Of a stretch of DNA of 16,578 bases, positions 7,734 through 16,578 are shown piece by piece. The DNA lies in the NCBI GenBank assembly GCA_028565635.1, contig JAOXYB010078610.1, positions 4,284-20,861 on the forward strand, read 5' to 3'. The notes beneath the pieces were generated by a model. The model ran no database searches, was not told the origin of the DNA, and saw nothing but the letters and a program-made list of their open reading frames with translations. The DNA comes from Phoronis ovalis. Its lineage: Eukaryota; Phoronida; Phoronidae. Within the stretch, counting starts at the first letter, position 1. Every line of letters begins with the position of its first letter. The translations under genes and the position numbers were made by a program.

Positions 7734-10700
7734 CTAAAAGAAAGCGATACTTACAGCAAGTAAATATTAGAACGAAACCTCTAAATATTGAGCAAAAAAA
7801 ATGCTATGATTCCTATATAACAGACAGGAATTAACGTAAAGGAATTATTAACTAAAATAAACGATGTTCGTTAAGTCAATGAAACTTAACAAAAATACAA
7901 GCAACACCAGGAGTTTAAGAATTATATACAGATGAAAATTAAGCACAGAGACGAATTCAGAAGGTTGGAGATAATCGTTTTAATCTGTTCATATTTGCTA
8001 TCGAAGTTTACTGGAGAACAAGAAAATCCTACTGCATGTGGAGCTCATTTAACAGCTTTATGAAATGCATGCGTTGCACATCTGTTGAAAGTGAAAGTTG
8101 CAAAACTTTGGAATGTAACACTGCGTGATTTTAATTTATAGGGTACTTACTTCTAGTTGTACTGCCGCTTGTAATGTCAAGTCTAAAGATAAGCTCCTCG
8201 GTTTTGGATTCGTCCACATCACGGCGTCGACGACCCTGATTTGCTACACAATTATCCTGGAAGTATAGAGAGTACTCAAAGTTTGCATAAACTCTATTTC
8301 CCAATTTTGATTTTTAATTTTTGATATCACTATGCAATGCAATTCTAGAACCATTTAACGGTTTTTGTCGTTGATTGACAACATTAAACTGATTTTTGCA
8401 TAACTATGCTGAATTAAATACATTGATGATAATATAAAAAACGAATTCTTGAAAATCGTTTTTTTTTATAGTTGGTCAACTCAGTATACATTAAGAATTA
8501 TTTTCACGTGTTCATTGCATGTAAGTAATTCTTCCGACTGTGTTCGGGAAAATACATTTGATAAACCGTATATATAAACGTGATTATTATGAACTTTAAA
8601 ATAAACGTAACGACGTTTAATTTTATTTTTTCTTTTGTGGTGATATTTTTCTACTGTTATTATAGTTTGTCTCCAAATAATTCAGCTTATGTTAAATTGG
8701 ATGCTTACTGTATCACACTGTAGGTCACGAACACTACAAAACCCAACTTTACACTGGAAATAGAGGGAGTCGGAATCGGAAAAACGGAAACATTTGAATG
8801 GACCGGTTGGTGAACTAAAACCAGTCGTAACAGCATTAACACCAAACCCGGTATCTGCATCAAGGTAACCCTGGAAATTCGCCAGTCCTCCATTAGCGCT
8901 GGTTACAGCACATCTGCAAAAGGAAGCAACGAGAATTACGAACAATACGATACATTCAAGAAACAACTACTGTAATTTACTCAACTACAAAATGAAATAA
9001 AAAATCAAGCTGCGAAGAATTTTTCGACATTATCATTTTGTCAGTTCAACTTGTCATTCCAAGGTTACATCTGGTGGAAGTGGGAGACTTCTTATCTTCT
9101 TATGGATGCTAGAACTGATGATGTCGAAGTATTTGAATGTAAGCTTAATTTGTTCTTTTTTATTCTGTAGTCGACTAATTTATATTTTATTGCAGAATCG
9201 AAGAATATTAATGTCGGTGCCTTTGTGTGGTTATTTTCTTACGAGGAGATGTCAATCGTCCGTATTTAATTGAAGTCATCTGTCAAGATTTATTTTGTAC
9301 ACGTAAGATATAACTAAGTGTCAACGAATACCATTTGTTTTCAGGACAGATTATTGGTATTTATTGTCTAATTTCATTTGCTCTAAGAACAATAAAAATG
9401 TCAAGCAGCCACTTCTACAAGTACATTGAGGAATTGGTTTTCCCAGTGATGTAAAGGCAACCAAGAAATTAGAAGAGATTGATAAACTGGTGGACAATGG
9501 GGAGTGCCAGTAATATTACTCAACTTTAAATAAATGGAGTTGTACACAGCTCTACAAGAGTTTCCTAATATGCATACACATTTTCTTATTACTCTACCTG
9601 TCAGAAATGAATGCCAACTCTCTAGTGCTGTCCATGGTGGGTTTCACGACACAACTTATACCATATGTGCCTACAGCAGCTGTGAATAGAATATACATAC
9701 TATTTTATGACTTGTATATACTGTAATGCTTATTCATTAACTGACAAGTAATGTTTTAAAACAACTCCAATGCGATAATGCAACTTTCTCAGATCCAAAC
9801 GACCTTACCTTCAAATTGATTTTGTGGTTTCAAACATTTTAGGAAATTTGAGTTACGCCTGAGGTAATGCATTCATTTTGATACGATGCAGACTTGTACT
9901 TACATGTAGATGGAACTAAATCCAGTCTAAGATTGATGTCTTGTCCTAAAGTACATGTTTGTAACGTTGAACCGTCTGTTGTACCGTCCAACTGAACATT
10001 TAAAGACACATCTTCTACTTTTTGAACCACTGTTCCGTTCTGAGTGTTGCTAAATATTAAATAAACATCATTAAGCTATGATGCATACTAAGTTTGACGC
10101 ATATTGTCTTCAGCTTTTGGAACGAAGAAAAGCTACTGAGAGAAAAAGCACAGTGTGTTAATGACAAACAAGTTTCATCTTCTTGTTATTTTCCGTTATT
10201 TGGTCATTACTTTTGGTGCTAGAGATTCAAAAAAAACTTTTCTGGAACCAAGAAAAGCTACTGAGAGAAAAAGCACAGTGTGTTAATGTTAAACGAGTCT
10301 CAACTTCTCGTCACTTTTCCGCTATCAAAATAAAGAGCCAACGTATATGCAGTCATTATTAACCATGTACATGTATATTAAATTTTAATTTAGTATACAT
10401 GTACTGGATATTAATATCGCTTAATACAATGTCTAAGATTTCAAAAATATTAAAGTTTGGTGGTCATGCCTGCACGAAAAATTAACTGGGAGTAGGATAT
10501 ATAATAATAATCTTCAGTTCGTAAAACAGGTGATTTTCTTCGCGCAATGTTTGGGAAATTTTTATAGTGATTTAAGCTACATGAAATTACTATGTAAGTG
10601 GTTCGGAAAATCAATTGTTGTGTGCTTATACCAATTAACGATTCTCGAATAGGAGTATAAAAATGGTCATTGCGCTAGTTCGTGACACTTTGATAATGCA

Positions 10701-13700
10701 GTTTTTGATCGAATGCACGTGTAAGTATACATTTATTGAATTGCTAATAAACATTCATTACACTAACATTGCATATTAATTAGTTTAAATATAAGGGTCA
10801 TTTTCAAGCTTTATACGAATCTAATAAAAGAATGAAAACTATATAGATAGTATCTGGACGCAGGGCTCTATATCCAGCACAATACAACAATCAATAAGTC
10901 ATATTTAGGAGGCTAATTTTTCTACGCAGTTTCTTTTCATACTTCTATGACTGACATTTTGCTATAAATGGTGTATGCGCTGTATATCTTCGTCTCTCCT
11001 ATTCATAGGTTTATAAGAAGCCCTATAAGTCCTATTCTATAGGATACTTTAAAAATGACTACATCGAATGAGTCTAAATGTTCCTGCACAGCCGTATTAG
11101 ACAACATCATATGTTTTTGCGAAATAAAACATTTCAGTAGAACATAATTCAATTTAACAACTGTTGCTTTGTCTGACTTAGGCCTAATGTCCTGTGGGTA
11201 TTTTTAGGGAAATTACTTACTCAAGAATAGAAGTTAAATTAGCTGTCACATTCTGCATGGTCTGCTCGTCAAAGTCGCAATGAAAATAAAATTTATAGTC
11301 CCACTCAGTCACAAATCCGGCCGTTTGAACCAGAAGCACATGTACGGTGACTACATTATCACCATCCGCCTAAAAAGACAGAAACATCTGATTGCAGATA
11401 AGCAGACTTTTTAGCTATAACTCAGTACAGTTAAAGTACAAGGGTGGTGAGCAGCAATGTTAATATACATTATTAACAAATAAAGTATTAGAATTCAGAG
11501 TAAAAAGCAAAAATTACCCTTTTCTTAGTTTTAAATCATCACAAATGTTATCATTCCTGCTAGTAATGGTTGCCTATAAAATGTACAGCGGTTCATTGAA
11601 GCAAGCAACACACGTTTGATAATATTATGGAAAAAATGTTTTACATGATTAAAGGTCATGATCAATGTGTAGAATACGATGAAAGAACAGCTGTTTAAAC
11701 ATGTTTTTTTACTAATACAACAATAAGTGTAGACATCATTCGTCTTTTCTGCAAATAAGGCGGGTTCTTAGTATTATAAAACGGCGTAAGTATGCGATCA
11801 CGGAGTTTACAAAACAATTTCTGAAATTGTCGCGTTGATGATTCCACACTCACCACTAAGCCACAGGTTCCTATAGTCACGTTTAGGGTTATAACACCAC
11901 CACTTTTATCAGCACGACATTCAGCATTCGTCTGTTGTCCCAATATGAAAGCCTGAACGTACGTGTCGTTTATGTTATCCTCCGTATATTCGAAAATAAC
12001 TCCATCATCTGCAGCGTTACCCACATTGTCGTTGAGGCAAGAATATGTAGCTGAAACAATAAAAAAACAAAATTGTATATGCAAATCACCGTGACATAAA
12101 TAGGAGACTCTAAAAGTTTTTTAAATAATAAACCAATATTTCTTTCCACGTGCGGAGGTCACTTCTGTGTTTAAAGTGGACAACCTAGCCTGTTTATAAT
12201 TAAACAATTCTGCTATGTGTGCACATTTGTCATCAACAATGGCTGTTTTTTTTGATAAATTAGGCACTTTTTGGATCGGAAATTGCCAAAATTGAGACTC
12301 AAAAATTAATTTTAAATTGAATTTTATACATTTTACTGTGACTGCTGGAAGCGACATCTATTTCCTGGATTAGAGTTGGGATGTGATAGATGTTGGCTGT
12401 GATAGGAAACTGGACATAAAACAGGGGTTTTCCTATTAATTAGTGGACATATTGCTGGGATTAAGTTGTATTTTGAGTCCCTAACTTACAGAAAGCCAAT
12501 GGATGCACCATTAGACAATGATGGACGTTCGAACATGGTGTAAAATACATTAAAGGCTATGGGGACATTTATTCTGGTTTCTACTCAAATGTATAACGAT
12601 TTACATACTCCTTCCTAATAAACAAGAGTATGTGTCTGATTCGAATCAGTTTCAAAACAATATGTTCAATGTATTTTTGTAAAGCACATGCTCAAACCGA
12701 ATTCAATATATGTGTCTTGGAGGTCTGAATTTGAGAAATTCAAATAAATAGTGTAAAAATATCAAATTTTTCGAGCAAAGCTTTTCTTTTGTTAGTACTG
12801 TATAATGTTTAAGGAAGGATACTAATACAATAATTTAAATTTCAGGCGCTCGCGATTATTTAATCTATTACATGTTTCCTTATAGTGGAGTGTACACAAA
12901 GAATTTGAAAAATCGTTTAAAGCCAACTAAAGTTGGTTCAGAAAAAAGTTATACCTCCGTTGGGGTTGAATACGTGTTGACCACTCACAACCTAGAAAAA
13001 GAGATAAAGAGACTAAAATGAAGTAGTTTAATACTTGTATTTGCAAACAATGCATTAGCTTTAATTTTAATTAAAACGCTTGCTATAAACGCTTGCTGCA
13101 AACGCTTGCTACAAAATTAGTATAATCAGGTAAATAAAAATAAAATAAAAAGAGACAAACATTCAACATTTGGCTGGAAATTACGATTGTCAGCTCGATG
13201 ATGAAAATTCATGATTTAAGAGGGAGTATAGGTAGTTGCAAGAAATGGCTATCCGAGGTACACATCTGCAAAATGTCAATCGTTGCAAACATATAATCCA
13301 TCAGAAATGAAATATTTTTAGTCATGGTTATAATGTCGAATAGTCAAATCATTACATAATCACTCTAATCTTTTTATAAAATTAGCTTTTTATGCAAAAA
13401 AATACTTTGGAAGTGTGATCAGCCAAGCACATTTTAGATTGATTTTTATTAATAAAAGTTTACGGTCGTGGCTGCATGAGAGTATTTAGTACACAAGCAT
13501 TCCACATGCCATAATCTAGAGGCGTGGGTATTAAACAGTCAGTCGTATAAGGACTGTTACTTCGTACGTGTGCTGCTAAGGATCGCCATTTAGCTAGAAT
13601 TTTGCATAACTAACGCTTAAATTAAAATATAAGACATAATTTTAAATAAATATGATCGCAACTACAATTAATTGTCCCCAACAAATTATGTTGTTATGTG

Positions 13701-14247
13701 ATTTTTTATTAATAAAAATGAGATTGACACAACGCTATCATTTTATACATTATGTTCATATAAGATGAACCAGCATAGTTTACAATACTCTAATAATTTA
13801 AGTGTTGATTTTGATTCGGAATGCTCACTGAATGGGGGTTGGTGGTTAAAACATGTACTTTTTGAGGATTCGTTAACCAGCCAAGCCGACCTTTATAGTA
13901 GCACTAAGGGCGATGTTTTTCCTCAGCGATTATTTCCGTAAAGAGATAGACTAGGGCCGCTGCTTGACGTAGTCTTTCGGTCGAGCCACCAATGATACAC
14001 AGTCCCTACGTTAAAAGCCAGGCTTTACACCTTATTACAGCCTTTTTTATGATCGAGTTTGAACACAAATATTTTGCATGCTTGGCGGACCACCACACTA
14101 CCGAAAAAACTCAAAAACTAATTCCGTTTCTGTTTAGATCTTTATTTTGAGTATATTTTGGCAACATGCTATGTTCTTTGAATTATTTTTTTTGGTACAT
14201 ACCTGGGTAATGCCGAAGGCAACTGTCAAAACTGCAACAAGCTTCAT
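7531..14247 (-). CDS. ZP-domain type I membrane protein, gene B, complete (9 coding exons, 389 aa)
   Basis: Coding segments, in transcript order: 14203-14247, 12955-12991, 11854-12050, 11221-11369, 9904-10049, 9598-9679, 8709-8913, 8151-8256, 7531-7733. The sum is 1170 nt and intron phases are 0,1,0,2,1,2,0,1, with no internal stop. Order of parts: signal peptide (1 to about 19), ZP-N with the classic four cysteines (32, 72, 90, 124), a linker, ZP-C (about 150-290; Cys 175, 201, 220, 260, 273, 278, 285, 290; motif LYFQCKVGFC), furin-type site RRRR at 296-299, transmembrane helix about 347-371, and a basic tail ending NAAF. Possible N-glycans are at 55, 84, 133, 137 and 147. Family knowledge: such precursors are trimmed after the ZP module and then polymerise outside the cell. 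The tissue is not inferable; an egg envelope or epithelial matrix are both possible. The ATG is the first after the acceptor and matches gene A. Confidence 0.9.
8151..8256 (-). CDS. Gene B coding exon 8: last ZP cysteine and furin-type site
   Basis: The acceptor is ATACTTCCAG and the donor GTAAGT. It encodes DNCVANQGRRRRDVDE, the final Cys 290 followed at once by four arginines (296-299), then the hydrophobic ELIFRLDI that resembles the external hydrophobic patch of ZP precursors. Confidence 0.88.
8709..8913 (-). CDS. Gene B coding exon 7: ZP-C cysteine-rich end
   Basis: The acceptor is CCTTTTGCAG and the donor GTAAGC. It encodes residues 220-272+15 (to Thr 287). The FRFSDSDSLYFQCKVGFC stretch is the most recognisable ZP-C signature in the window. 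Confidence 0.9.
8914..9597 (-). other. Gene B intron between exons 6 and 7
   Basis: It contains a plus-strand coding-like scrap (9398-9534) and a false microexon-like segment at 9243-9279. Otherwise it is AT-rich. Confidence 0.6.
9398..9534 (+). pseudogene. Possible decayed coding fragment antisense in intron
   Basis: The plus strand reads MSSSHFYKYIEEL, then after a single-base frame break FPSDVKATKKLEEIDKLVD ending NGECQ and TAA (9511-9513). AATAAA follows at 9529-9534. The composition is coding-like and unlike the surrounding AT-rich intron. No family was recognised. It may be a retrocopy or mobile-element remnant, or chance. Confidence 0.25.
9598..9679 (-). CDS. Gene B coding exon 6: ZP-C core (82 nt)
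   Basis: The acceptor is TTCTATTCACAG and the donor CAG/GTAGAG. It enters in phase 1 and leaves in phase 2, exactly what its neighbours need. It reads TYGISCVVKP then ELAFISDR and joins to CAVTSANGG, matching the ZP-C pattern Y-G-x-x-C followed by an ID-x-x-C turn. A second AG nine bases in (TGTAG) would drop three residues in frame. Confidence 0.8.
9904..10049 (-). CDS. Gene B coding exon 5: linker and start of ZP-C
   Basis: The acceptor is AATATTTAG and the donor GTAAGT. It completes Asp 143 and encodes residues to Thr 191, with VSLNVQLDG and LGQDINLRLDL, the usual opening strands of ZP-C. Confidence 0.88.
10119..10325 (+). repeat. Direct repeat, two copies of about 80 bp
   Basis: 10119-10199 and 10244-10325 share GGAACNAAGAAAAGCTACTG and AGCACAGTGTGTTAATG. 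The first 50 bp are nearly identical and the 3' parts diverge, with one indel. The spacing is 125 bp. Confidence 0.88.
10456..10636 (-). repeat. Dispersed repeat, copy 2 (inverted relative to copy 1)
   Basis: The reverse complement aligns over its length with 3488-3658. It lies inside a gene B intron in the sense orientation of gene A and B transcription, while copy 1 is intergenic. Confidence 0.75.
11221..11369 (-). CDS. Gene B coding exon 4: ZP-N, second half
   Basis: The acceptor is CTTTTTAG and the donor GTAAGT. Residues 94-142 include VTVHVLLVQ, TEWDYKFYFHC (fourth ZP-N cysteine, 124) and the glycosylation sites NVT and NLT. Confidence 0.88.
11370..11853 (-). other. Gene B intron between exons 3 and 4
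   Basis: Flanked by good splice sites. No repeat or reading frame worth noting was seen. Confidence 0.6.
11854..12050 (-). CDS. Gene B coding exon 3: ZP-N, first half
   Basis: The acceptor is TTTCAG before CTACA and the donor is GTGAGT. Residues 28-93 contain Cys 32, 72 and 90 with SCLNDNV, NAECRAD and GTCGLV. This is the exon most directly comparable with gene A. Confidence 0.9.
12051..12954 (-). other. Gene B intron between exons 2 and 3
   Basis: The open stretch at 12121-12357 is low-complexity in composition, lacks ZP features and is treated as chance. The 25 bp next to exon 2 resemble the matching intron of gene A. Confidence 0.6.
12955..12991 (-). CDS. Gene B coding exon 2 (37 nt)
   Basis: Bounded by CTCTTTTTCTAG and GTATAA, it encodes VVSGQHVFNPNG plus one base. 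Signal cleavage is likely after VVSG. Confidence 0.87.
12992..14202 (-). other. Gene B intron between signal exon and exon 2
   Basis: It contains the 13-bp tandem repeat (13074-13112), a small stem AACAGTC/GACTGTT (13534-13558) and a block at about 13840-14040 that is visibly less AT-rich than its surroundings and may be an inserted element. Confidence 0.55.
13074..13112 (+). repeat. 13-bp tandem repeat, 3 copies
   Basis: The unit AAACGCTTGCT plus two variable bases is repeated three times without interruption. Confidence 0.9.
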
Positions 14248-14258
14248 TATTAAAAGAA
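14203..14258 (-). CDS. Gene B exon with start codon and signal peptide
   Basis: The acceptor TTTTTATTTCAG ends just above 14258. Eleven untranslated bases precede ATG (14245-14247), and 15 codons MKLVAVLTVAFGITQ end at donor GTATGT. Confidence 0.88.
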
Positions 14259-14498
14259 CTGAAATAAAAAGTCGTAACAAATAATATAAGATAGTTTTGT
14301 GACATTTTGAATATAAAATTTTATTTAAAATTAAATATTTGGCTAAATTTTCCTTAACTGTACACATTTTTCTGCTATAATAACATTTCCTAATAAACTG
14401 TCAACTATGAAGTGTACAGTTATATATGCACTTACTATTAATACTTTGAAAAGTTACAAATTGAGACGGAACAAACAAACTATTAAAAAAATCTTCAC

Positions 14499-14557
14499 CT
14501 GTAGTTTCAAGTTTTATCCGCTGCAAGATTTACTTCTTCTCACGTAGCTGGAAAAGA
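14499..14557 (-). other. Gene B non-coding first exon (5' end approximate)
   Basis: It ends at donor CTACAG/GTGAAG and aligns with the gene A non-coding exon. The next acceptor lies at 14259-14260, giving an intron of 240 bp. The 5' end is inferred from the TATA-like position. Confidence 0.55.
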
Positions 14558-14584
14558 TCTGATAAATGCTGGTAAATTGGACTC

Positions 14585-14685
14585 AATATATTCCATTCTA
14601 CACGCCTACGTTGATTGCCTTGTGTTTTCAGGATTCCAATTGCATGACAGAACCACGTGCGAGTTAGATACAGTTTGATTGGTTC
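14585..14685 (-). promoter_or_regulatory. Gene B promoter: CCAAT, E-box, TATA-like
   Basis: On the minus strand there is a CCAAT box (ACCAATCA, core 14678-14682), CACGTG (14654-14659), CAATTGGA, GAAAACAC and AATATATT (14585-14592). Order and spacing follow the gene A promoter. Confidence 0.6.
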
Positions 14686-15602
14686 AATTGACAACTATCT
14701 ATTGTTATTATTTGGTCCTAAAATTCGGAGTGTCAATTCGCCAATAGGATTTTTAGGATTGGGAGTATCCTTGTTACGCCAAACTGACGCTGCAAAAACA
14801 CGAGTATCTTAAAACATAGCGATAGGTTACAGTAACATGATCTTCTGTTGGTGAAAATATTGATGTTCTTTGTACTGGACATTACGTATAGAGAATCTAT
14901 GAACCAAATACACAAGTGCAAATATTCTATTTGACTTATTTGAATTTTTAACATTCTAATATCCACCTTTTTAGTTAACACACCCCACAAACTCTATATT
15001 CCTTAATAACTACATTCCAATGACAGCAATTAAGAAAACATGCACATTTTAATTTTATCTATGCTACGAAAACGTATTCTGATAAACTCTAATAAAATGG
15101 GATAACTTGGCTTTCATGTGTTTACCTGTTAAAAAATCAGCTGACAGTAAAAATAATTTCTTCAATACAAGAAATACAGCATAAAACTAATTTTAGTTTT
15201 TTATTGTGGGCGATGTGTTCTATTTGCTAAAAGTATATTGACTATATTTTGCGTTGATACTTACTCGGGGATACTGCTGCATGCTACTGTCATATGCAAC
15301 TGTGCTGATTTTGTGTGTATGTTTAAGAAAAACAAAACGATTTTTTCTGATATGTTACTTGAGTCAACGTCATTGAAAACCAAGTTTTGCGCAGAAACAT
15401 TGTATTGTTTTTCAGTAATGATAATAAATCAATACCAAAAAGACATAAGAAAGCGTTGACACTTATGTTTAAGCTACATTTTTGTGCAGGTAAATTAAAA
15501 GTACTTGAACAATATATATATTTAAATTAGTGGACGGTCAATCAAAAGTGATTAAAGAGAAATACATGAAGCGTATACGTACCAAACGTACGACTCACAA
15601 AG

Positions 15603-15646
15603 AATACAGCACTCCCCTCAGTATAATACAGCACTCCCCTCAGTAT
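15603..15646 (+). repeat. 22-bp exact tandem duplication
   Basis: AATACAGCACTCCCCTCAGT plus AT occurs twice in direct succession with no mismatch. Confidence 0.92.
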
Positions 15647-15870
15647 ATATATTCATAGTTAATGATTTTAACGACTTGAGATATAAAAAGAACCGTGACT
15701 GTTATTTGACTATAGTCCTATTTTACCTGTAATTTCCATAATCCAGATAAAGAGACAAACATGTAAAAGTATACATTTTTGCAAAGGTTATACTTTAAAG
15801 GTAATTAATTTAAAGGCAAAAAGTTTAAAATAATTCTCTTGTTCTGATAAGCATCGATTTTGGGTAAATA

Positions 15871-15932
15871 TTTGTGTTTTTTTCAAATTTTAATTTATTT
15901 TTCTAAAAAATTAAAATTCGAAAAAACACAAA
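15871..15932. repeat. Long AT-rich hairpin, about 25-bp arms
   Basis: Arms 15871-15896 and 15908-15932 are near-perfect reverse complements (TTTGTGTTTTTT against AAAAAACACAAA, then AATTTTAATTT/AAATTAAAATT) with an 11-nt loop. It may be a foldback element remnant. Confidence 0.8.
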
Positions 15933-16578
15933 AGATGTAAAAATGAATATCTGTTGTTAAAACCTAAGTGAACAATTTGCAGATTGGCAATTTAATATCA
16001 CATTTAAAATGATTCATATGCGGATAAATGTCCGACGGGGATAAATTTCAACGGCAAATGTCCATCAAGCAATTATACCAAGGTTAATTTAGGAGCGAAT
16101 AAAAAAATCCGTAGAATATTTATTCCCAACCGAACAATTAATTCCTACCTTTATATTCAGCCACATAATTTATGTAATCGCTTAAAAATAATCTAGATCT
16201 TAATATATCGCCGGGTATTTATAATGTGGATATAAATTTATACCATTCATTAACATGTTGAGCACATTTTGAAAAGCAGAACTGTGTAAACTTATGAAAT
16301 ATACACGACAAGAGAATATTTTAGCAGAATTGAACAAGCGGGTTCCGAATTGCCATTGGAGACTGTCCAGTTCCAGCAGATAGAATCAGTGTATCGTGTG
16401 GCGTGAAAACAGGTAGAAACCCTGTATTTAATGAGCAGCAAAATCTGTCTTTTCTACGCATGGGAAATCAGTCAGTATCATAAGTAATTTCAGTTCTTAG
16501 GCATAACGAATACTTGCTCATGTGTTATAGGTAGTGGTTCTTTAACAAAGCAGAAACGATAATATATAATGAAAAGTT

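Larger units (their letters stand above)
10050..11220 (-). other. Gene B intron between exons 4 and 5, repeat-bearing
   Basis: It holds the direct repeat pair (10119-10325) and dispersed repeat copy 2 (10456-10636). An alternating CATGTACATGTA motif lies near 10364. No exon-like segment was seen. Confidence 0.65.
14700..16578. other. Upstream intergenic DNA
   Basis: There is no supported gene. Open stretches at 14733-14990 (minus) and 15238-15459 (plus) lack any recognisable domain, signal peptide or splice partners. Repeats at 15603-15646 and 15871-15932 are the only clear structures. Confidence 0.55.

Noticed and set aside
9042-9070. Exon-like start after a pyrimidine-rich CCACTTCCACCAG.
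   Set aside because: The frame stops after five codons and no usable donor precedes the stop.
9243-9279. Microexon-like 37-nt segment (GACAG acceptor, GTAAGA donor) that fits the phases between exons 5 and 7 but contains an in-frame TAA at 9266-9268, first read as a nonsense mutation in gene B.
   Set aside because: The segment 9598-9679 also fits the phases, is fully open, and encodes the expected ZP-C cysteines. The stop-bearing segment is therefore most simply a chance pair of splice-like sites, although a poison exon is not excluded.
9514-9726. Plus-strand open frame of about 70 codons.
   Set aside because: It overlaps gene B exon 9598-9679 on the other strand and is best explained as its shadow plus AT-rich flanks.
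9898-9903. Alternative exon 5 donor (AA/GTAC) that would join exon 5 directly to exon 7 in frame.
   Set aside because: It is a weaker donor than GTAAGT four bases away, and it would delete the ZP-C core with its conserved cysteines.
12121-12357. Minus-strand open frame of 78 codons.
   Set aside because: It lies inside a gene B intron with well-defined splice sites, is not in the ZP reading path and has no recognisable features.
14134-14367. Continuous minus frame through the signal-peptide exon.
   Set aside because: Only 14203-14247 is coding. The upstream part is 5' UTR and intron and the downstream part runs into the intron past donor GTATGT.
14733-15459. Open frames at 14733-14990 (minus) and 15238-15459 (plus).
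   Set aside because: Their composition follows the local AT-rich background, with no domain, no leader and no splice partners.
6278-15646. Short tandem repeats considered as CRISPR-like arrays.
   Set aside because: Copies are directly adjacent without spacers, number only two or three, and the genome is eukaryotic.

Overview
The window is eukaryotic, AT-rich and intron-dense. Exons are short (37 to about 205 bp) with GT..AG junctions, and long non-coding stretches carry scattered repeats. No prokaryotic operons, ribosome-binding sites or long uninterrupted ORFs are present. The protein family and genome texture suggest a lophotrochozoan, most likely a mollusc and perhaps a bivalve. That placement is inference.

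The main content is two tandem paralogues on the minus strand, each encoding a small secreted or membrane zona pellucida (ZP) domain protein. Gene B (coding exons between 7531 and 14247) can be assembled completely by eye: nine coding exons plus one upstream non-coding exon. All junction phases agree, giving a 389-codon protein: signal peptide, ZP-N, ZP-C, a tetra-arginine furin-type site, one transmembrane helix and an 18-residue cytoplasmic tail. Gene A (exons between 123 and 1420) is the 5' part of a close paralogue: non-coding exon, signal exon, 37-nt exon and first ZP-N exon. The rest lies beyond the left edge. The first ZP-N exons of A and B are roughly 60% identical in protein, with identical intron phases. 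The promoters share a CCAAT box, a CACGTG E-box and a TATA-like element in the same order and similar spacing.

Layout. 1-1930: gene A 5' half and promoter; its ZP-N exon is partly repeated at the window edge (77 bp exact, 198 bp offset). 1931-7530: intergenic, with one copy of a dispersed repeat, a poly-C tract between inverted repeats, a TATA-plus-hairpin element, a 22-bp tandem repeat and two weak orphan reading frames. 7531-14690: gene B and its promoter; its introns hold the second dispersed-repeat copy (inverted), an 80-bp direct repeat pair, a 13-bp tandem repeat and a coding-like antisense scrap. 14700-16578: upstream intergenic DNA with a 22-bp duplication and a long hairpin.

Genes A and B probably belong to a larger head-to-tail ZP cluster under a shared promoter design. 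ZP proteins polymerise into extracellular filaments after furin-type cleavage (egg envelopes, epithelial matrices). The sequence does not show which tissue uses these.
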